Assembly (NCBI GenBank): GCA_910586345.1 | Contig: CAJUHC010000025.1 | Span: forward strand, 1-17,095 | Source of the DNA: an uncultured Christensenella sp. | GTDB lineage: Bacteria; Bacillota; Clostridia; Christensenellales; Borkfalkiaceae | DNA length: 17,095 nucleotides | Reading direction: 5' to 3' | The notes under the pieces: model-generated | The model's input: only the letters and a program-made list of their open reading frames with translations | The model's database searches: none | Told to the model about the DNA's origin: nothing | Part shown: piece by piece, positions 1 through 6,490 of the stretch | How the letters are laid out: each line of letters begins with the position of its first letter | How positions within the stretch are numbered: the first letter of the stretch is position 1 | Program-made: the position numbers and the translations under genes

Positions 1-131
1 GCGTTGAATTCCTTGGTAAAGCCGGGTATGTTGATACCGTGAGGGCCAAGCGTAGAACCTACGGGAGGCGCGGGAGTAGCTTTACCGGCAGGGAGCTGTA
101 ATTTAACTACAGCAGTAATCTTTTTTGCCAT
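1..131 (-). CDS. rplK: 50S ribosomal protein L11 (N-terminal part, cut by window edge)
   Basis: Reading the minus strand from an ATG at 131 gives about 43 residues beginning MAKKITAVVKLQLPAGKATP and continuing with the GxxLGPHGINIPGF stretch that is highly conserved in L11. L11 binds 23S rRNA in the GTPase-associated centre and the N-terminal domain contacts elongation factors. The rest of the gene lies outside the window. A strong Shine-Dalgarno (GGAGG on the minus strand, at about 140-144) is well placed for this start. It is the last visible gene of a minus-strand series rpmG-secE-nusG-rplK, the standard bacterial order, and is separated from nusG by a 171-bp leader with notable secondary structure. 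Confidence 0.96.
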   Translation of the reverse strand, partial: MAKKITAVVKLQLPAGKATPAPPVGSTLGPHGINIPGFTKEFN

Positions 132-183
132 AAAATATTCCTCCGTGTGGTACTTGCGAACGCGCCAGTGCACTAAAAAATTT

Positions 184-235
184 AACGTGTTCTCCCACAA
201 CTTTGATTTCACGCGTATTAAAACACGTTGAAATC
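184..235 (-). promoter_or_regulatory. structured leader of rplK (hairpin with possible pseudoknot)
   Basis: In the 171-bp nusG-rplK gap the minus-strand RNA can form a hairpin from a perfect 7-bp inverted repeat (GATTTCA at 235-229 with TGAAATC at 211-205). The loop of this hairpin carries ACGTGTT, which is complementary to AACACGT downstream at 191-185. The two pairings could form an H-type pseudoknot, or they could be alternatives. Ribosomal protein leaders of the rplK-rplA type are commonly autoregulated, so a control role is plausible, but I do not recognise a named family. Confidence 0.4.
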
Positions 236-302
236 TATAATAACGAAAAACCGTCCGACGTCTGCAATATCCGCCGTTCGCAGTTTTACGCCGTTATCTC
301 GA

Positions 303-836
303 TTAAACGTCCAGTTTCTTTATCTGTATATACTCGACTTCCACGTCGGTATTCTGTCCGAACATCTGAACGTTGATTTTCGCTTTCTGAGCTAAATCGT
401 TGAGTTCCGTAATAGTTCCCTCGAAACCCTCCAAAGGACCGGAATCTACGCTGATTTTATCGCCGACGGCAAACTCGCCCTCCACGATTCTTTCTTCAAG
501 ACGCATCTTGCGTATTTCGGCTTCTTTCAAAGGAATAGGTCTGCCCATAGGACCGACGAAACCCGTTACTCCTCTCGTATTGGTAACCCAGTACCAAAGC
601 TGATTGGAATAAATCATTTTTATGAAAACGTAGCAAGGCAACAGCTTGCGCTCTACTACTTTGCGCTTGCCGTTTTTCTCTTCGATAGTCTGTTCCATAG
701 GAATTTTGACGTCGAAAATCATTTCCTGCAAATTATTGTTTTCTATAAGCCGCTCTAAGTTATCTTTCACCATCGACTCGTAACCCGCGTACGTGTGAAG
801 AATATACCAGCACGGCGTAGTAGTAACGTCTACCAT
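303..836 (-). CDS. nusG: transcription termination/antitermination protein NusG
   Basis: The 177-residue product is a full-length NusG. The N-terminal NGN domain spans about residues 8-115 and begins with WYILHTYAGYE, the conserved RNA-polymerase-binding start. It includes LLPCYVFIKM and the VTNTRGVTGFVG segment. The C-terminal KOW domain (about 124-177) contains GDKISVDSGPLEGFEGTI. NusG binds the polymerase clamp helices, modulates pausing, and links polymerase to Rho or ribosomal protein S10. The gene starts three bases after secE, whose end has two consecutive TAA codons. The GGAG used as its ribosome binding site lies inside the end of secE, so the pair is translationally close. Length and domain order are normal. 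Confidence 0.97.
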   Translation of the reverse strand: MVDVTTTPCWYILHTYAGYESMVKDNLERLIENNNLQEMIFDVKIPMEQTIEEKNGKRKVVERKLLPCYVFIKMIYSNQLWYWVTNTRGVTGFVGPMGRPIPLKEAEIRKMRLEERIVEGEFAVGDKISVDSGPLEGFEGTITELNDLAQKAKINVQMFGQNTDVEVEYIQIKKLDV

Positions 837-839
837 TTA

Positions 840-1082
840 TTATTCTCCGATACCCTTGATATTGGTTACAACGTTCAAAAGTTCCTGCAAACCGTAGTTA
901 ATAGCGGTAACTACAACGGTAAAGATAACAACTACGACCAAAACCACGCAGGTCGCTTTTACGACTTTCGGGAACGTAGGCCAGGTAACTCTTTTCAATT
1001 CTGAAAAAGTTTCTTTTATCTTCCTGCCCATTCTGACGAAAATATTGGGTTTTTTAACTTTGTTATCGTTTTTCTGCGCCAT
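840..1082 (-). CDS. secE: preprotein translocase subunit SecE
   Basis: The 80-residue protein has a basic N-terminus, the conserved amphipathic motif ELKRVTWPT at residues 28-36, and one transmembrane helix at about 41-63. This is the short, single-span SecE typical of Gram-positive bacteria, not the three-span proteobacterial form. SecE clamps the two halves of SecY in the plasma-membrane translocon. An AAAGGAG ribosome binding site lies a few bases upstream of the ATG at 1082. It sits between rpmG (34-bp gap) and nusG (3-bp gap). The tRNA-Trp gene often found near this locus in other bacteria is not present. Confidence 0.95.
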   Translation of the reverse strand: MAQKNDNKVKKPNIFVRMGRKIKETFSELKRVTWPTFPKVVKATCVVLVVVVIFTVVVTAINYGLQELLNVVTNIKGIGE

Positions 1083-1092
1083 AATAACTCCT

Positions 1093-1116
1093 TTTCACGC
1101 ACGCTGCGCCGTGAAA
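1093..1116 (-). other. stem-loop between rpmG and secE
   Basis: A perfect 7-bp inverted repeat (TTTCACG and CGTGAAA, loop 10) begins immediately after the rpmG stop codon and ends just before the secE ribosome binding site. It has no U-tract, so it is not an intrinsic terminator. It could be an RNA processing or stability element, or could tune secE translation. Confidence 0.35.
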
Positions 1117-1278
1117 TTACTTCGTTTCTTTATGCTCGGTGTGTTTTTTGCAGAAAGGGCAGTATTTGGAAATAGTAAGCCTGTCGGGGTCGTTACGTTT
1201 ATTCTTATAGCTGTCGTAATTTCTGCGTTTGCATTCGGTGCATTCGAAAGTTATTTTAGCCCTTGTTGATGCTTTCAT
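1117..1278 (-). CDS. rpmG: 50S ribosomal protein L33 (zinc-binding form)
   Basis: The minus strand from the ATG at 1278 encodes 53 residues starting MKASTRAKITFECTECKRRN and ending CPFCKKHTEHKETK. This is L33 with two CxxC pairs (C13/C16 and C40/C43), the zinc-ribbon variety rather than the cysteine-free zinc-independent paralogue. The conserved Y-x3-KN-x4-PDRL segment in the middle supports the assignment. L33 sits near the E site of the large subunit. A CGGAG ribosome binding site precedes the start and the strong promoter at 1331-1359 lies upstream, so rpmG is the first gene of the rpmG-secE-nusG-rplK operon. Confidence 0.95.
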   Translation of the reverse strand: MKASTRAKITFECTECKRRNYDSYKNKRNDPDRLTISKYCPFCKKHTEHKETK

Positions 1279-1330
1279 TTTAGAAAACTCCGTACAAAAA
1301 AATTACACCCCCATTCGTTGGTGTACAGGC

Positions 1331-1359
1331 AGTTTAACACAAAAAACAGCGGGTGTCAA
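1331..1359 (-). promoter_or_regulatory. sigma-A type promoter of the rpmG-secE-nusG operon
   Basis: On the minus strand TTGACA (1359-1354) is followed, after exactly 17 bases, by TAAACT (1336-1331). Transcription should start near 1324, giving a leader of about 45 bases before rpmG. The -35 box is a perfect consensus. Confidence 0.85.
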
Positions 1360-1396
1360 TCGTTTTTAAGTTTTTTTAAAAGAATTTTTAAACGCG

Positions 1397-2257
1397 TCAG
1401 CCTTCTTTGCGCAGGTTTCTTTTCAATTCGCGGAAAATATAAAAGACGGCAAACGCATCCGCTATAATACTCATACTCAATAAGCACAAATCAATATATT
1501 CAAATACCGTATACGCTTTATAAAATACTCTCGTCTCCCCGACGGACGCCGACGGCACGAACACGAGAAACGCCGAAAAAGCAACCGCATATTTAGCGAG
1601 CGATACGAAAACGAAAAATATAACCGTTAAAAGTTTGTTTTCGCCGAGCAGCAATACGTATCCGACAGCGTTTAAAAGAGAGTATACGATAAAAGTCGAA
1701 AGCAGCCATAACGGACCCACAACCCCTTCCGCGAGAATAAATATTATTACCGTTGCAAAGATAAAAGCGGAAAAAATCAGCGGATAACAGTTGAGCGCAA
1801 GCCTCAAAAACTTCGGAACACTGTCTTTTAGCATAGCGCGTCCGCCGTTTTTCAAGACGGCGTTTATCAAGCAAATTTTTTCGAAATAAAAATTCGCAAT
1901 TATAAACAAAACGCAACCGAAAAGCAGACAGGTGTGAAATATATGTACGAAATCGCCGTAATGAATATTTCCGAACGCTCCGCGGAACAAAAACATACAG
2001 AAAATTACAGCCGTCTTTATAAACAGCAGTAAATTAAAAACGAGCACCGTTTCCCGCATCGACTGCATTTTATCAAGAATTTTTATCTGTATAAAAGATA
2101 ACAGAACGAAAACCGCAAACCCCGCCAAAATAATAAAACTTACGCCGCTTTGCGTGACGAAACAACCGACGATTGCCGAGGTCAGAAAAAGACAAAATCC
2201 GACAATACACGGATAAATCATTAAAGGTATCTTGCGGTTTTTTTTGTTATTCATCAT
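1397..2257 (-). CDS. polytopic membrane protein of unknown function
   Basis: I do not recognise this 286-residue protein. After a short basic N-terminus (MMNNKKNRK) it is almost entirely hydrophobic, with about eight likely transmembrane helices (around residues 12-33, 38-58, 72-92, 105-125, 155-177, 182-204, 208-232 and 255-275) and a basic C-terminal tail (RELKRNLRKEG) that should be cytoplasmic. No catalytic or transporter signature is visible. Its start codon overlaps the stop of the upstream peptidase-like gene (TTATGATG at 2252-2258 on the minus strand) and it lacks a clear ribosome binding site of its own, which suggests translational coupling. Its codon and base use are closer to the rest of the window than those of the AT-rich gene upstream. 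It could be a helper or immunity-like partner of that gene, but this is guesswork. Confidence 0.7.
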   Translation of the reverse strand: MMNNKKNRKIPLMIYPCIVGFCLFLTSAIVGCFVTQSGVSFIILAGFAVFVLLSFIQIKILDKMQSMRETVLVFNLLLFIKTAVIFCMFLFRGAFGNIHYGDFVHIFHTCLLFGCVLFIIANFYFEKICLINAVLKNGGRAMLKDSVPKFLRLALNCYPLIFSAFIFATVIIFILAEGVVGPLWLLSTFIVYSLLNAVGYVLLLGENKLLTVIFFVFVSLAKYAVAFSAFLVFVPSASVGETRVFYKAYTVFEYIDLCLLSMSIIADAFAVFYIFRELKRNLRKEG

Positions 2258-3201
2258 AATGCAATTTTATTATTCCCATTAACAATTGTAAAATCCACTT
2301 TGGAAAGTTCGGTTCCGTATGTAACAAATCGATAACCGTCCGATAAAAATGAAGTCGCTACAGAAGTCGCAGATAAATTCTGATAAATATTTACACTTAC
2401 AGAAGACCTTGCGCCAACAATAATTTCATTGACATCTTTCAACTTTTGCCAGTCTTTCGCGTCAGCAGTATAACACATTTTCGAGTTATAATAAACGGTT
2501 ATATCATTATAATTTGAATTAGTTATTTTTATCGTCCAATATGCTTTATTCCACAACCAAGAATCATTAAATTTCTCTATGCTAAGACGTAAATATTTAT
2601 TATTTAAATTAATCTGTGCAGACAGCATACCTCTTGTCAAATAAACAGGCAGACAAGGCATATTATCCGGATTAAACTCAAATTCTCTTGTACTGCAAAT
2701 ATCCATACCTGCATTATAGTACGCAGCAAAAATCAATTCAGAACAATACCAACTTTTAGAATTACGTTCGGTTTTCGTTCGGGTATAATTTAAAGAATAG
2801 GGTTTTCCTAATTGCGATTCTATAAACTGTCTTGCATTAGCCACTACCCCCAATTCCGTTGCTCTATAAATGCGAAATATACTTATACCAAACCTTACCA
2901 TTCTATCATCGTCCAGCAAACCATACTGAACCCCTCCTGCAACCGCTTCAATAGTTTGGACATACTCTCCGTAACAAGAAGGTTGCCTGGTTTGATATAT
3001 AAAGGCCGCGTGTTTAGCCGCTGATTTCGAACCTCCTTCAAAAGCTATATCGCCGACAGATATTATAGAATAATCAAATGCTTCATAATCAGGAATATAA
3101 TTAAAGTCATTTGCTCCCGTAGGCAAGTTATTATTTAAATTCGGGCCAAGAATATAATCTTCATCCGGGGATAATATTTCAATAATTTCGCCCATAGGCA
3201 T
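2254..3201 (-). CDS. YiiX/YebB-like NlpC/P60-superfamily cysteine peptidase (probably the C-terminal part of a frameshifted gene)
   Basis: The 315-residue frame carries the hallmarks of permuted papain-like amidases (the YiiX/YycO branch of the NlpC/P60 superfamily). These are GDIAFEGG followed by a conserved histidine in KHAAFIY (H64), the TIEAVAGGVQ strand with E85, the LGKPYSLNYT segment, and the nucleophile in SWYCSELIFAAYYNAG (C153). Family members cleave amide or thioester bonds in cell-wall peptides or lipids; the substrate here is unknown. Residues about 205-315 form a beta-rich C-terminal extension I do not recognise. The same frame stays open upstream of the first ATG, back to 3342, without a start, and the gene at 3336-3548 supplies a signal peptide in another frame, so a single-base frameshift is likely. 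The region is AT-rich: 2461-2520 has 15 G/C in 60, against 32 in 60 at 8041-8100. Confidence 0.75.
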   Translation of the reverse strand: MPMGEIIEILSPDEDYILGPNLNNNLPTGANDFNYIPDYEAFDYSIISVGDIAFEGGSKSAAKHAAFIYQTRQPSCYGEYVQTIEAVAGGVQYGLLDDDRMVRFGISIFRIYRATELGVVANARQFIESQLGKPYSLNYTRTKTERNSKSWYCSELIFAAYYNAGMDICSTREFEFNPDNMPCLPVYLTRGMLSAQINLNNKYLRLSIEKFNDSWLWNKAYWTIKITNSNYNDITVYYNSKMCYTADAKDWQKLKDVNEIIVGARSSVSVNIYQNLSATSVATSFLSDGYRFVTYGTELSKVDFTIVNGNNKIAL

Positions 3202-3335
3202 CAGACCGTGAATATCTTCGAAAACTTCCTGCTCTTTTTCAAATTTTTCAGTAAACTCATCAACGGTAATACTGTCGGAAAACTCTCCAATTGTTTGATT
3301 TTGAGAATAATAACTATCTATAAAATCTTCAAACC

Positions 3336-3548
3336 CTATACTTTAACTTTTTCATAATAATATGTAAAAACCTCTTTATAAGAAACAATTTCTTTTGCGG
3401 TTGCTTCATCGTTCAGCTCGTTTACTTCATTTTCTGAAAAATCGGTATTTGCATAAACGCCTTTTTTGGGAATCAATAATATGCTGCATATTAATAATAC
3501 GATTAATGAAACTACTGCAAATTCATAAAAATATCTTCTGCTTTTCAT
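3336..3548 (-). CDS. signal-peptide fragment, probably the 5' end of the frameshifted peptidase gene
   Basis: This 70-residue frame begins MKSRRYFYEFAVVSLIVLLI, a basic n-region followed by a hydrophobic helix, and continues through a likely signal peptidase region near GVYANTD. It then has an acidic stretch and stops at a TAG (3338-3336). The following sequence in the -1 frame (open from 3342) continues SIGFEDFIDSYYSQNQ and runs without interruption into the peptidase domain. Loss of one base, for example from the AAA run at 3342-3344, would explain the break. Read together, the two pieces would make an exported, wall-acting enzyme of about 430 residues. No strong ribosome binding site is visible before the ATG. 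Alternatives are a sequencing or assembly error, a real pseudogene, or two separate proteins. Confidence 0.6.
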   Translation of the reverse strand: MKSRRYFYEFAVVSLIVLLICSILLIPKKGVYANTDFSENEVNELNDEATAKEIVSYKEVFTYYYEKVKV

Positions 3549-3594
3549 AAACTATCTCATCTATAAATGTTTACTCTTAATTTACAAAAGAAGT

Positions 3595-3633
3595 TTACTG
3601 CCTTAATTATATTTCAATATAATTGAGCAGTAA
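3595..3633. repeat. AT-rich inverted repeat between divergent genes; possible bidirectional promoter/operator
   Basis: TTACTGC (3595-3601) is mirrored by GCAGTAA (3627-3633). Between them AATTATATT (3605-3613) and AATATAATT (3616-3624) form a second perfect repeat with a two-base centre. Each strand therefore reads TTACTGC followed about 16 bases later by TATAAT. It lies between the start codons of the peptidase gene (minus) and cls (plus). Neither side has a U-tract in the right place for a terminator. Confidence 0.5.
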
Positions 3634-3672
3634 GTTTAAAACGCGCCCCGCTTTATTTTCACGTAACCGCTA

Positions 3673-3702
3673 TTGACAACGGCGGATATAAAATGATAAA
3701 CT
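3673..3702 (+). promoter_or_regulatory. promoter of cls, giving an almost leaderless transcript
   Basis: TTGACA (3673-3678), an 18-base spacer and TAAACT (3697-3702) form a good sigma-A type promoter. The start point would fall at about 3708-3709, only three or four bases before the cls ATG at 3712. Confidence 0.65.
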
Positions 3703-3711
3703 TGAATAGCT

Positions 3712-5241
3712 ATGAAATTTCTGAAAATACTGTTCAGCAAAATCTTCATATCGTTTCTTGCGCTCGTCGTTCAGCTCGCGGCGTTTTTTACCGTATTTTT
3801 CGTATTCGAACAATATATTGTGATATTGCAGATAGTTAGCTATATTTTCGGGCTTTTAATAGTTTTCGGAATAATCGGTAAAAAAGAACCGCCCGAATTC
3901 AAGACTCCCTGGCTGGTAATCATACTTATTCTGCCGTTTTTCGGGCTTGTGATTTACAGTATGTTCGCCAACTCGAAAATGCCGACCGCACAATATAAAA
4001 AAATGGTCGACGTAACCTGCCGATGCAAAAAATACTCGGAACTTTCCCCCGACGAAAACGAAGAAGTATTGAAAGAGCTCGGAAAAAATACGGGCATAGA
4101 ATATTATCTCAGAAGAAACTCTTTCAGCAGGGGACACGTTCACAACAAAGCGAATTACTTCCGTTGCGGCGAAGATTTTTATTCGGACCTGCTCTCCGAG
4201 CTCGAAAAAGCGGAAAAATTTATATTTATGGAATACTTTATCGTCGAACACGGAATTATGTGGGACGGTATTCACGAAATACTCAAACGAAAAGCCGGAC
4301 AAGGAGTCGAAGTGCGGTTTATGTACGACGATATAGGTTCGGCGGGGTTAGTAAGCGGCAGCTATTATAAGAAACTTAAAAAAGAGGGCGTCAACTGTAT
4401 CAAATTCAACCCGTTCAGACCCGTGCTATCGGGAATCCACAATAACCGCGACCACAGAAAAATCACGGTTATCGACGGTAAATGCGCTTATACGGGCGGT
4501 ATGAATATCGCGGACGAATATATAAACAAAAAGAAACGTTTCGGATACTGGAAAGACACCGCGGTAAAAATACAGGGCTCCGCAGTCGGAAATTTCACGG
4601 CAATGTTTTTACAGATGTTCGACGCGTCGGCGAAAAGTTTTTCCGATTACTCAAAATATCTCGATATCGAATACGAACGTTTCGAGGAAGAAGGCTATAT
4701 ACATCCGTTCGGCGACGGACCGAAGCCGTTCTACAAAGAACTCGTCGGCTCGAACAACTATATCAATATTATCAACTCGGCAAAGGAATACGTTTACGTG
4801 ACCACGCCTTATCTTATACCCGACTACAATCTCGTATGCGCGCTGAGAAACGCCGCGTACCGCGGAGTAGACGTGAAAATAATTACGCCGAGCATACCCG
4901 ATAAAAAAATAATTTTCAATATGTCCCGTTCGAACTATAACTATCTTCTCGAAGCGGGAGTAAAGATTTACGAATATTCTCCCGGGTTTATTCACGCGAA
5001 ACAAATGGTCGCCGACGGAAACGCCGCCTTCGTCGGTACGGTCAATCTCGATTACAGAAGCCTTGTTCACCACTACGAATGCGGCGCGGTTTTCTGCAAT
5101 TCGCCGTGCATAGCGGATATTAAAGCCGACTTCGATAAAATTCTTTCGCTGTCGTACGAAATTACGTGCGATAATTTTAAAATGAGTTTTTTCGGCGCGC
5201 TTTTAAATGCGGTTCTGAATCTGTTCTCGCCTATGCTGTAA
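3712..5241 (+). CDS. cls: cardiolipin synthase (phospholipase D superfamily)
   Basis: The 509-residue enzyme joins two phosphatidylglycerol molecules (cardiolipin plus glycerol) at the cytoplasmic membrane. Two N-terminal membrane helices (about 10-30 and 35-55) with a further hydrophobic segment at 66-83 precede two phospholipase D domains. The first HKD motif is HRKITVID (H248, K250, D255), followed by the conserved TGGMNIADEY. The second is HAKQMVAD (H428, K430, D435), followed by FVGTVNLDYRS. Both catalytic histidines are present and the length is typical of bacterial ClsA-type enzymes. No Shine-Dalgarno is visible; the promoter at 3673-3702 would start transcription almost at the ATG. 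The family-typical N-terminus (MKFLKILFSKIFISFLALVVQ) supports this start. The gene stands alone and ends in a bidirectional terminator. Confidence 0.95.
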   Translation: MKFLKILFSKIFISFLALVVQLAAFFTVFFVFEQYIVILQIVSYIFGLLIVFGIIGKKEPPEFKTPWLVIILILPFFGLVIYSMFANSKMPTAQYKKMVDVTCRCKKYSELSPDENEEVLKELGKNTGIEYYLRRNSFSRGHVHNKANYFRCGEDFYSDLLSELEKAEKFIFMEYFIVEHGIMWDGIHEILKRKAGQGVEVRFMYDDIGSAGLVSGSYYKKLKKEGVNCIKFNPFRPVLSGIHNNRDHRKITVIDGKCAYTGGMNIADEYINKKKRFGYWKDTAVKIQGSAVGNFTAMFLQMFDASAKSFSDYSKYLDIEYERFEEEGYIHPFGDGPKPFYKELVGSNNYINIINSAKEYVYVTTPYLIPDYNLVCALRNAAYRGVDVKIITPSIPDKKIIFNMSRSNYNYLLEAGVKIYEYSPGFIHAKQMVADGNAAFVGTVNLDYRSLVHHYECGAVFCNSPCIADIKADFDKILSLSYEITCDNFKMSFFGALLNAVLNLFSPML

Positions 5242-5292
5242 AAACAACAAGCGTCTCCGTAAAAATTACCGAGACGCTTGTTTTAATTTTTT
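5241..5292. terminator. bidirectional intrinsic terminator between cls and the LRR lipoprotein gene
   Basis: AACAAGCGTCTC (5246-5257) pairs perfectly with GAGACGCTTGTT (5271-5282), and the stem extends partly inward. It is followed on the plus strand by TTTTAATTTTTT and on the minus strand by GTTGTTTTTAC. It sits exactly between two convergent genes and serves both. Confidence 0.9.
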
Positions 5293-6379
5293 ACCATTTC
5301 ACGGGAACGCCGTCGACGTACCGCCAATAATTTCCATCCGTTTCGGGACGCGTTTCCGAATAGAAGAACTTATCAGCGGTAGAAACGTCGTTGCCGTTTT
5401 TGCCGATACTGATTTTTGCCCACTCTTCCGCCGTTCCCTCGTAATAGACCGAGGAAAGCGATTCGCACTTATAAAAAGCGTAGCTTTCTATCTTCGCGAC
5501 GCTGACAGGGATAATAACGTTCTCCAACAGTCCGCAGCCGTAAAAAGAAGAATATCTTATCGTCCGGACTTTTTTGCCTATCCGCGCACTCGCTATATTA
5601 CTTTTGCTGAACGCAAAATCGGGTATTTCGGTAATATTGTCCGATATAACGATTTTCGTAAGATTATTGCTCGAATCTCCGGGAGGGACGAACCCGACCG
5701 AACCGGCTTCGAACATAATTACGCCCCAGCCTATTGAAGCGACGCTGTCGGGCATTATAAATTCTTTTAATAATTTACAACCTCCGAAAGCGCAATCGGA
5801 AATCGTTTTAAGTCCGTCGTTTAAAACCGCCCTTTCCAGATTTTCGCATCCGACGAACGCGCATTCGCCTATGCTTTCGAGCGCCGACGGGAAAACGGCG
5901 GAAGAAAGACCGACGCACTGCGAAAACGCGTAACTCTCGATTGTTTTAAGCTTTTCTCCGAAATTTACGGTTTCTAAGGCGGGACAGTCTGCAAACGACA
6001 ATTCGCCGACCGATACCGTTTCTTTTCCCAACGTCACGCTTTTTAAATTTTCACAGCCGTAAAACGCTTCTTTCCCGACAGTCTTCACGCTGTCGGAAAC
6101 TCTCACGGAAACAATTTCAGAATTGCAATAAAAAGCTTTTTCGCTTATAACCGTCACCGGTTTGCCGTTATGCGAATCGGGGATAACCGCCTCCGAATAG
6201 CTTACCCCGTCGGCGAAGCCGTCCAACTTATATCCGACTGTTTCGCCGTTCTCTTCTATGTTGGTAAATTTGTAATCAAATTCAATTATCGGAGTCTCCT
6301 TCCGTTCACCGCAAGCCGTAAAGCTTAAAGCGAAAATCATAGCTAACGCCGAAACCGCCGCAAATATCTTGAGTTTCAT
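5291..6379 (-). CDS. leucine-rich-repeat (BspA/LRR_5 type) surface lipoprotein
   Basis: The 362-residue protein starts with a lipoprotein signal peptide (lipobox SFTAC, lipidated Cys at 23). Residues about 80-335 form a series of roughly 23-residue repeats of the form GCxxLxxVxxxxxVxxIgxxAF, for example ISEKAFYCNSEIVSVRV, VGKEAFYGCENLKSVTL and IESYAFYKCESLSSVYY. This is the BspA-like/LRR_5 (TpLRR) family found in host-associated and gut bacteria, usually as surface proteins binding other proteins. The binding target cannot be read from sequence. The last part (about 325-362, TAEEWAKISIGKNGN) is the usual end cap of these repeats. The AGAGGAA ribosome binding site six bases before the ATG and a perfect-consensus promoter (6409-6437) indicate a well-expressed single-gene unit. 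It is convergent with cls. Confidence 0.88.
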   Translation of the reverse strand: MKLKIFAAVSALAMIFALSFTACGERKETPIIEFDYKFTNIEENGETVGYKLDGFADGVSYSEAVIPDSHNGKPVTVISEKAFYCNSEIVSVRVSDSVKTVGKEAFYGCENLKSVTLGKETVSVGELSFADCPALETVNFGEKLKTIESYAFSQCVGLSSAVFPSALESIGECAFVGCENLERAVLNDGLKTISDCAFGGCKLLKEFIMPDSVASIGWGVIMFEAGSVGFVPPGDSSNNLTKIVISDNITEIPDFAFSKSNIASARIGKKVRTIRYSSFYGCGLLENVIIPVSVAKIESYAFYKCESLSSVYYEGTAEEWAKISIGKNGNDVSTADKFFYSETRPETDGNYWRYVDGVPVKW

Positions 6380-6408
6380 AATATTCCTCTCGGATTGATG
6401 TCGGTTAA

Positions 6409-6437
6409 ATTATATCCCGTTCCGATTAAAATGTCAA
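6409..6437 (-). promoter_or_regulatory. consensus promoter of the LRR lipoprotein gene
   Basis: On the minus strand TTGACA (6437-6432), 17 bases, TATAAT (6414-6409): both boxes match the sigma-A consensus perfectly. Start expected near 6402, leader about 23 bases. Confidence 0.9.
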
Positions 6438-6442
6438 CTCGA

Positions 6443-6476
6443 TAAAAAGACCGGCGGAACGCAGAACGCCCGCCGG
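6443..6476 (-). terminator. intrinsic terminator of the SecB-like gene
   Basis: On the minus strand CCGGCGG (6476-6470) pairs with CCGCCGG (6457-6451) around a GC-containing loop that can pair further (GCG with CGT/CGC), followed by TCTTTTTAT. It lies 14 bases past the stop of the 6491-6925 gene and just ahead of the -35 box of the next transcription unit. Confidence 0.85.
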
Positions 6477-6490
6477 AACGATTTCATAAT

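Noticed and set aside
1083..1116. tRNA-Trp gene between rpmG and secE
   Set aside because: The gap is only 34 bases and holds just a short stem-loop, too short for a tRNA.
1045..1269. Plus-strand frame of 74 residues over rpmG
   Set aside because: It lies antisense to the conserved L33 gene, which has its four zinc cysteines and a ribosome binding site.
3336..3350. Programmed -1 frameshift in the peptidase gene
   Set aside because: The A-run and GTTAAAG do not fall in the zero frame needed for an X-XXY-YYZ site, and no clear downstream stimulatory hairpin is visible. A lost base is simpler.
4023..4904. Alternative open frames within cls
   Set aside because: Arg-rich out-of-frame translations inside a gene with both catalytic HKD motifs; no independent support.
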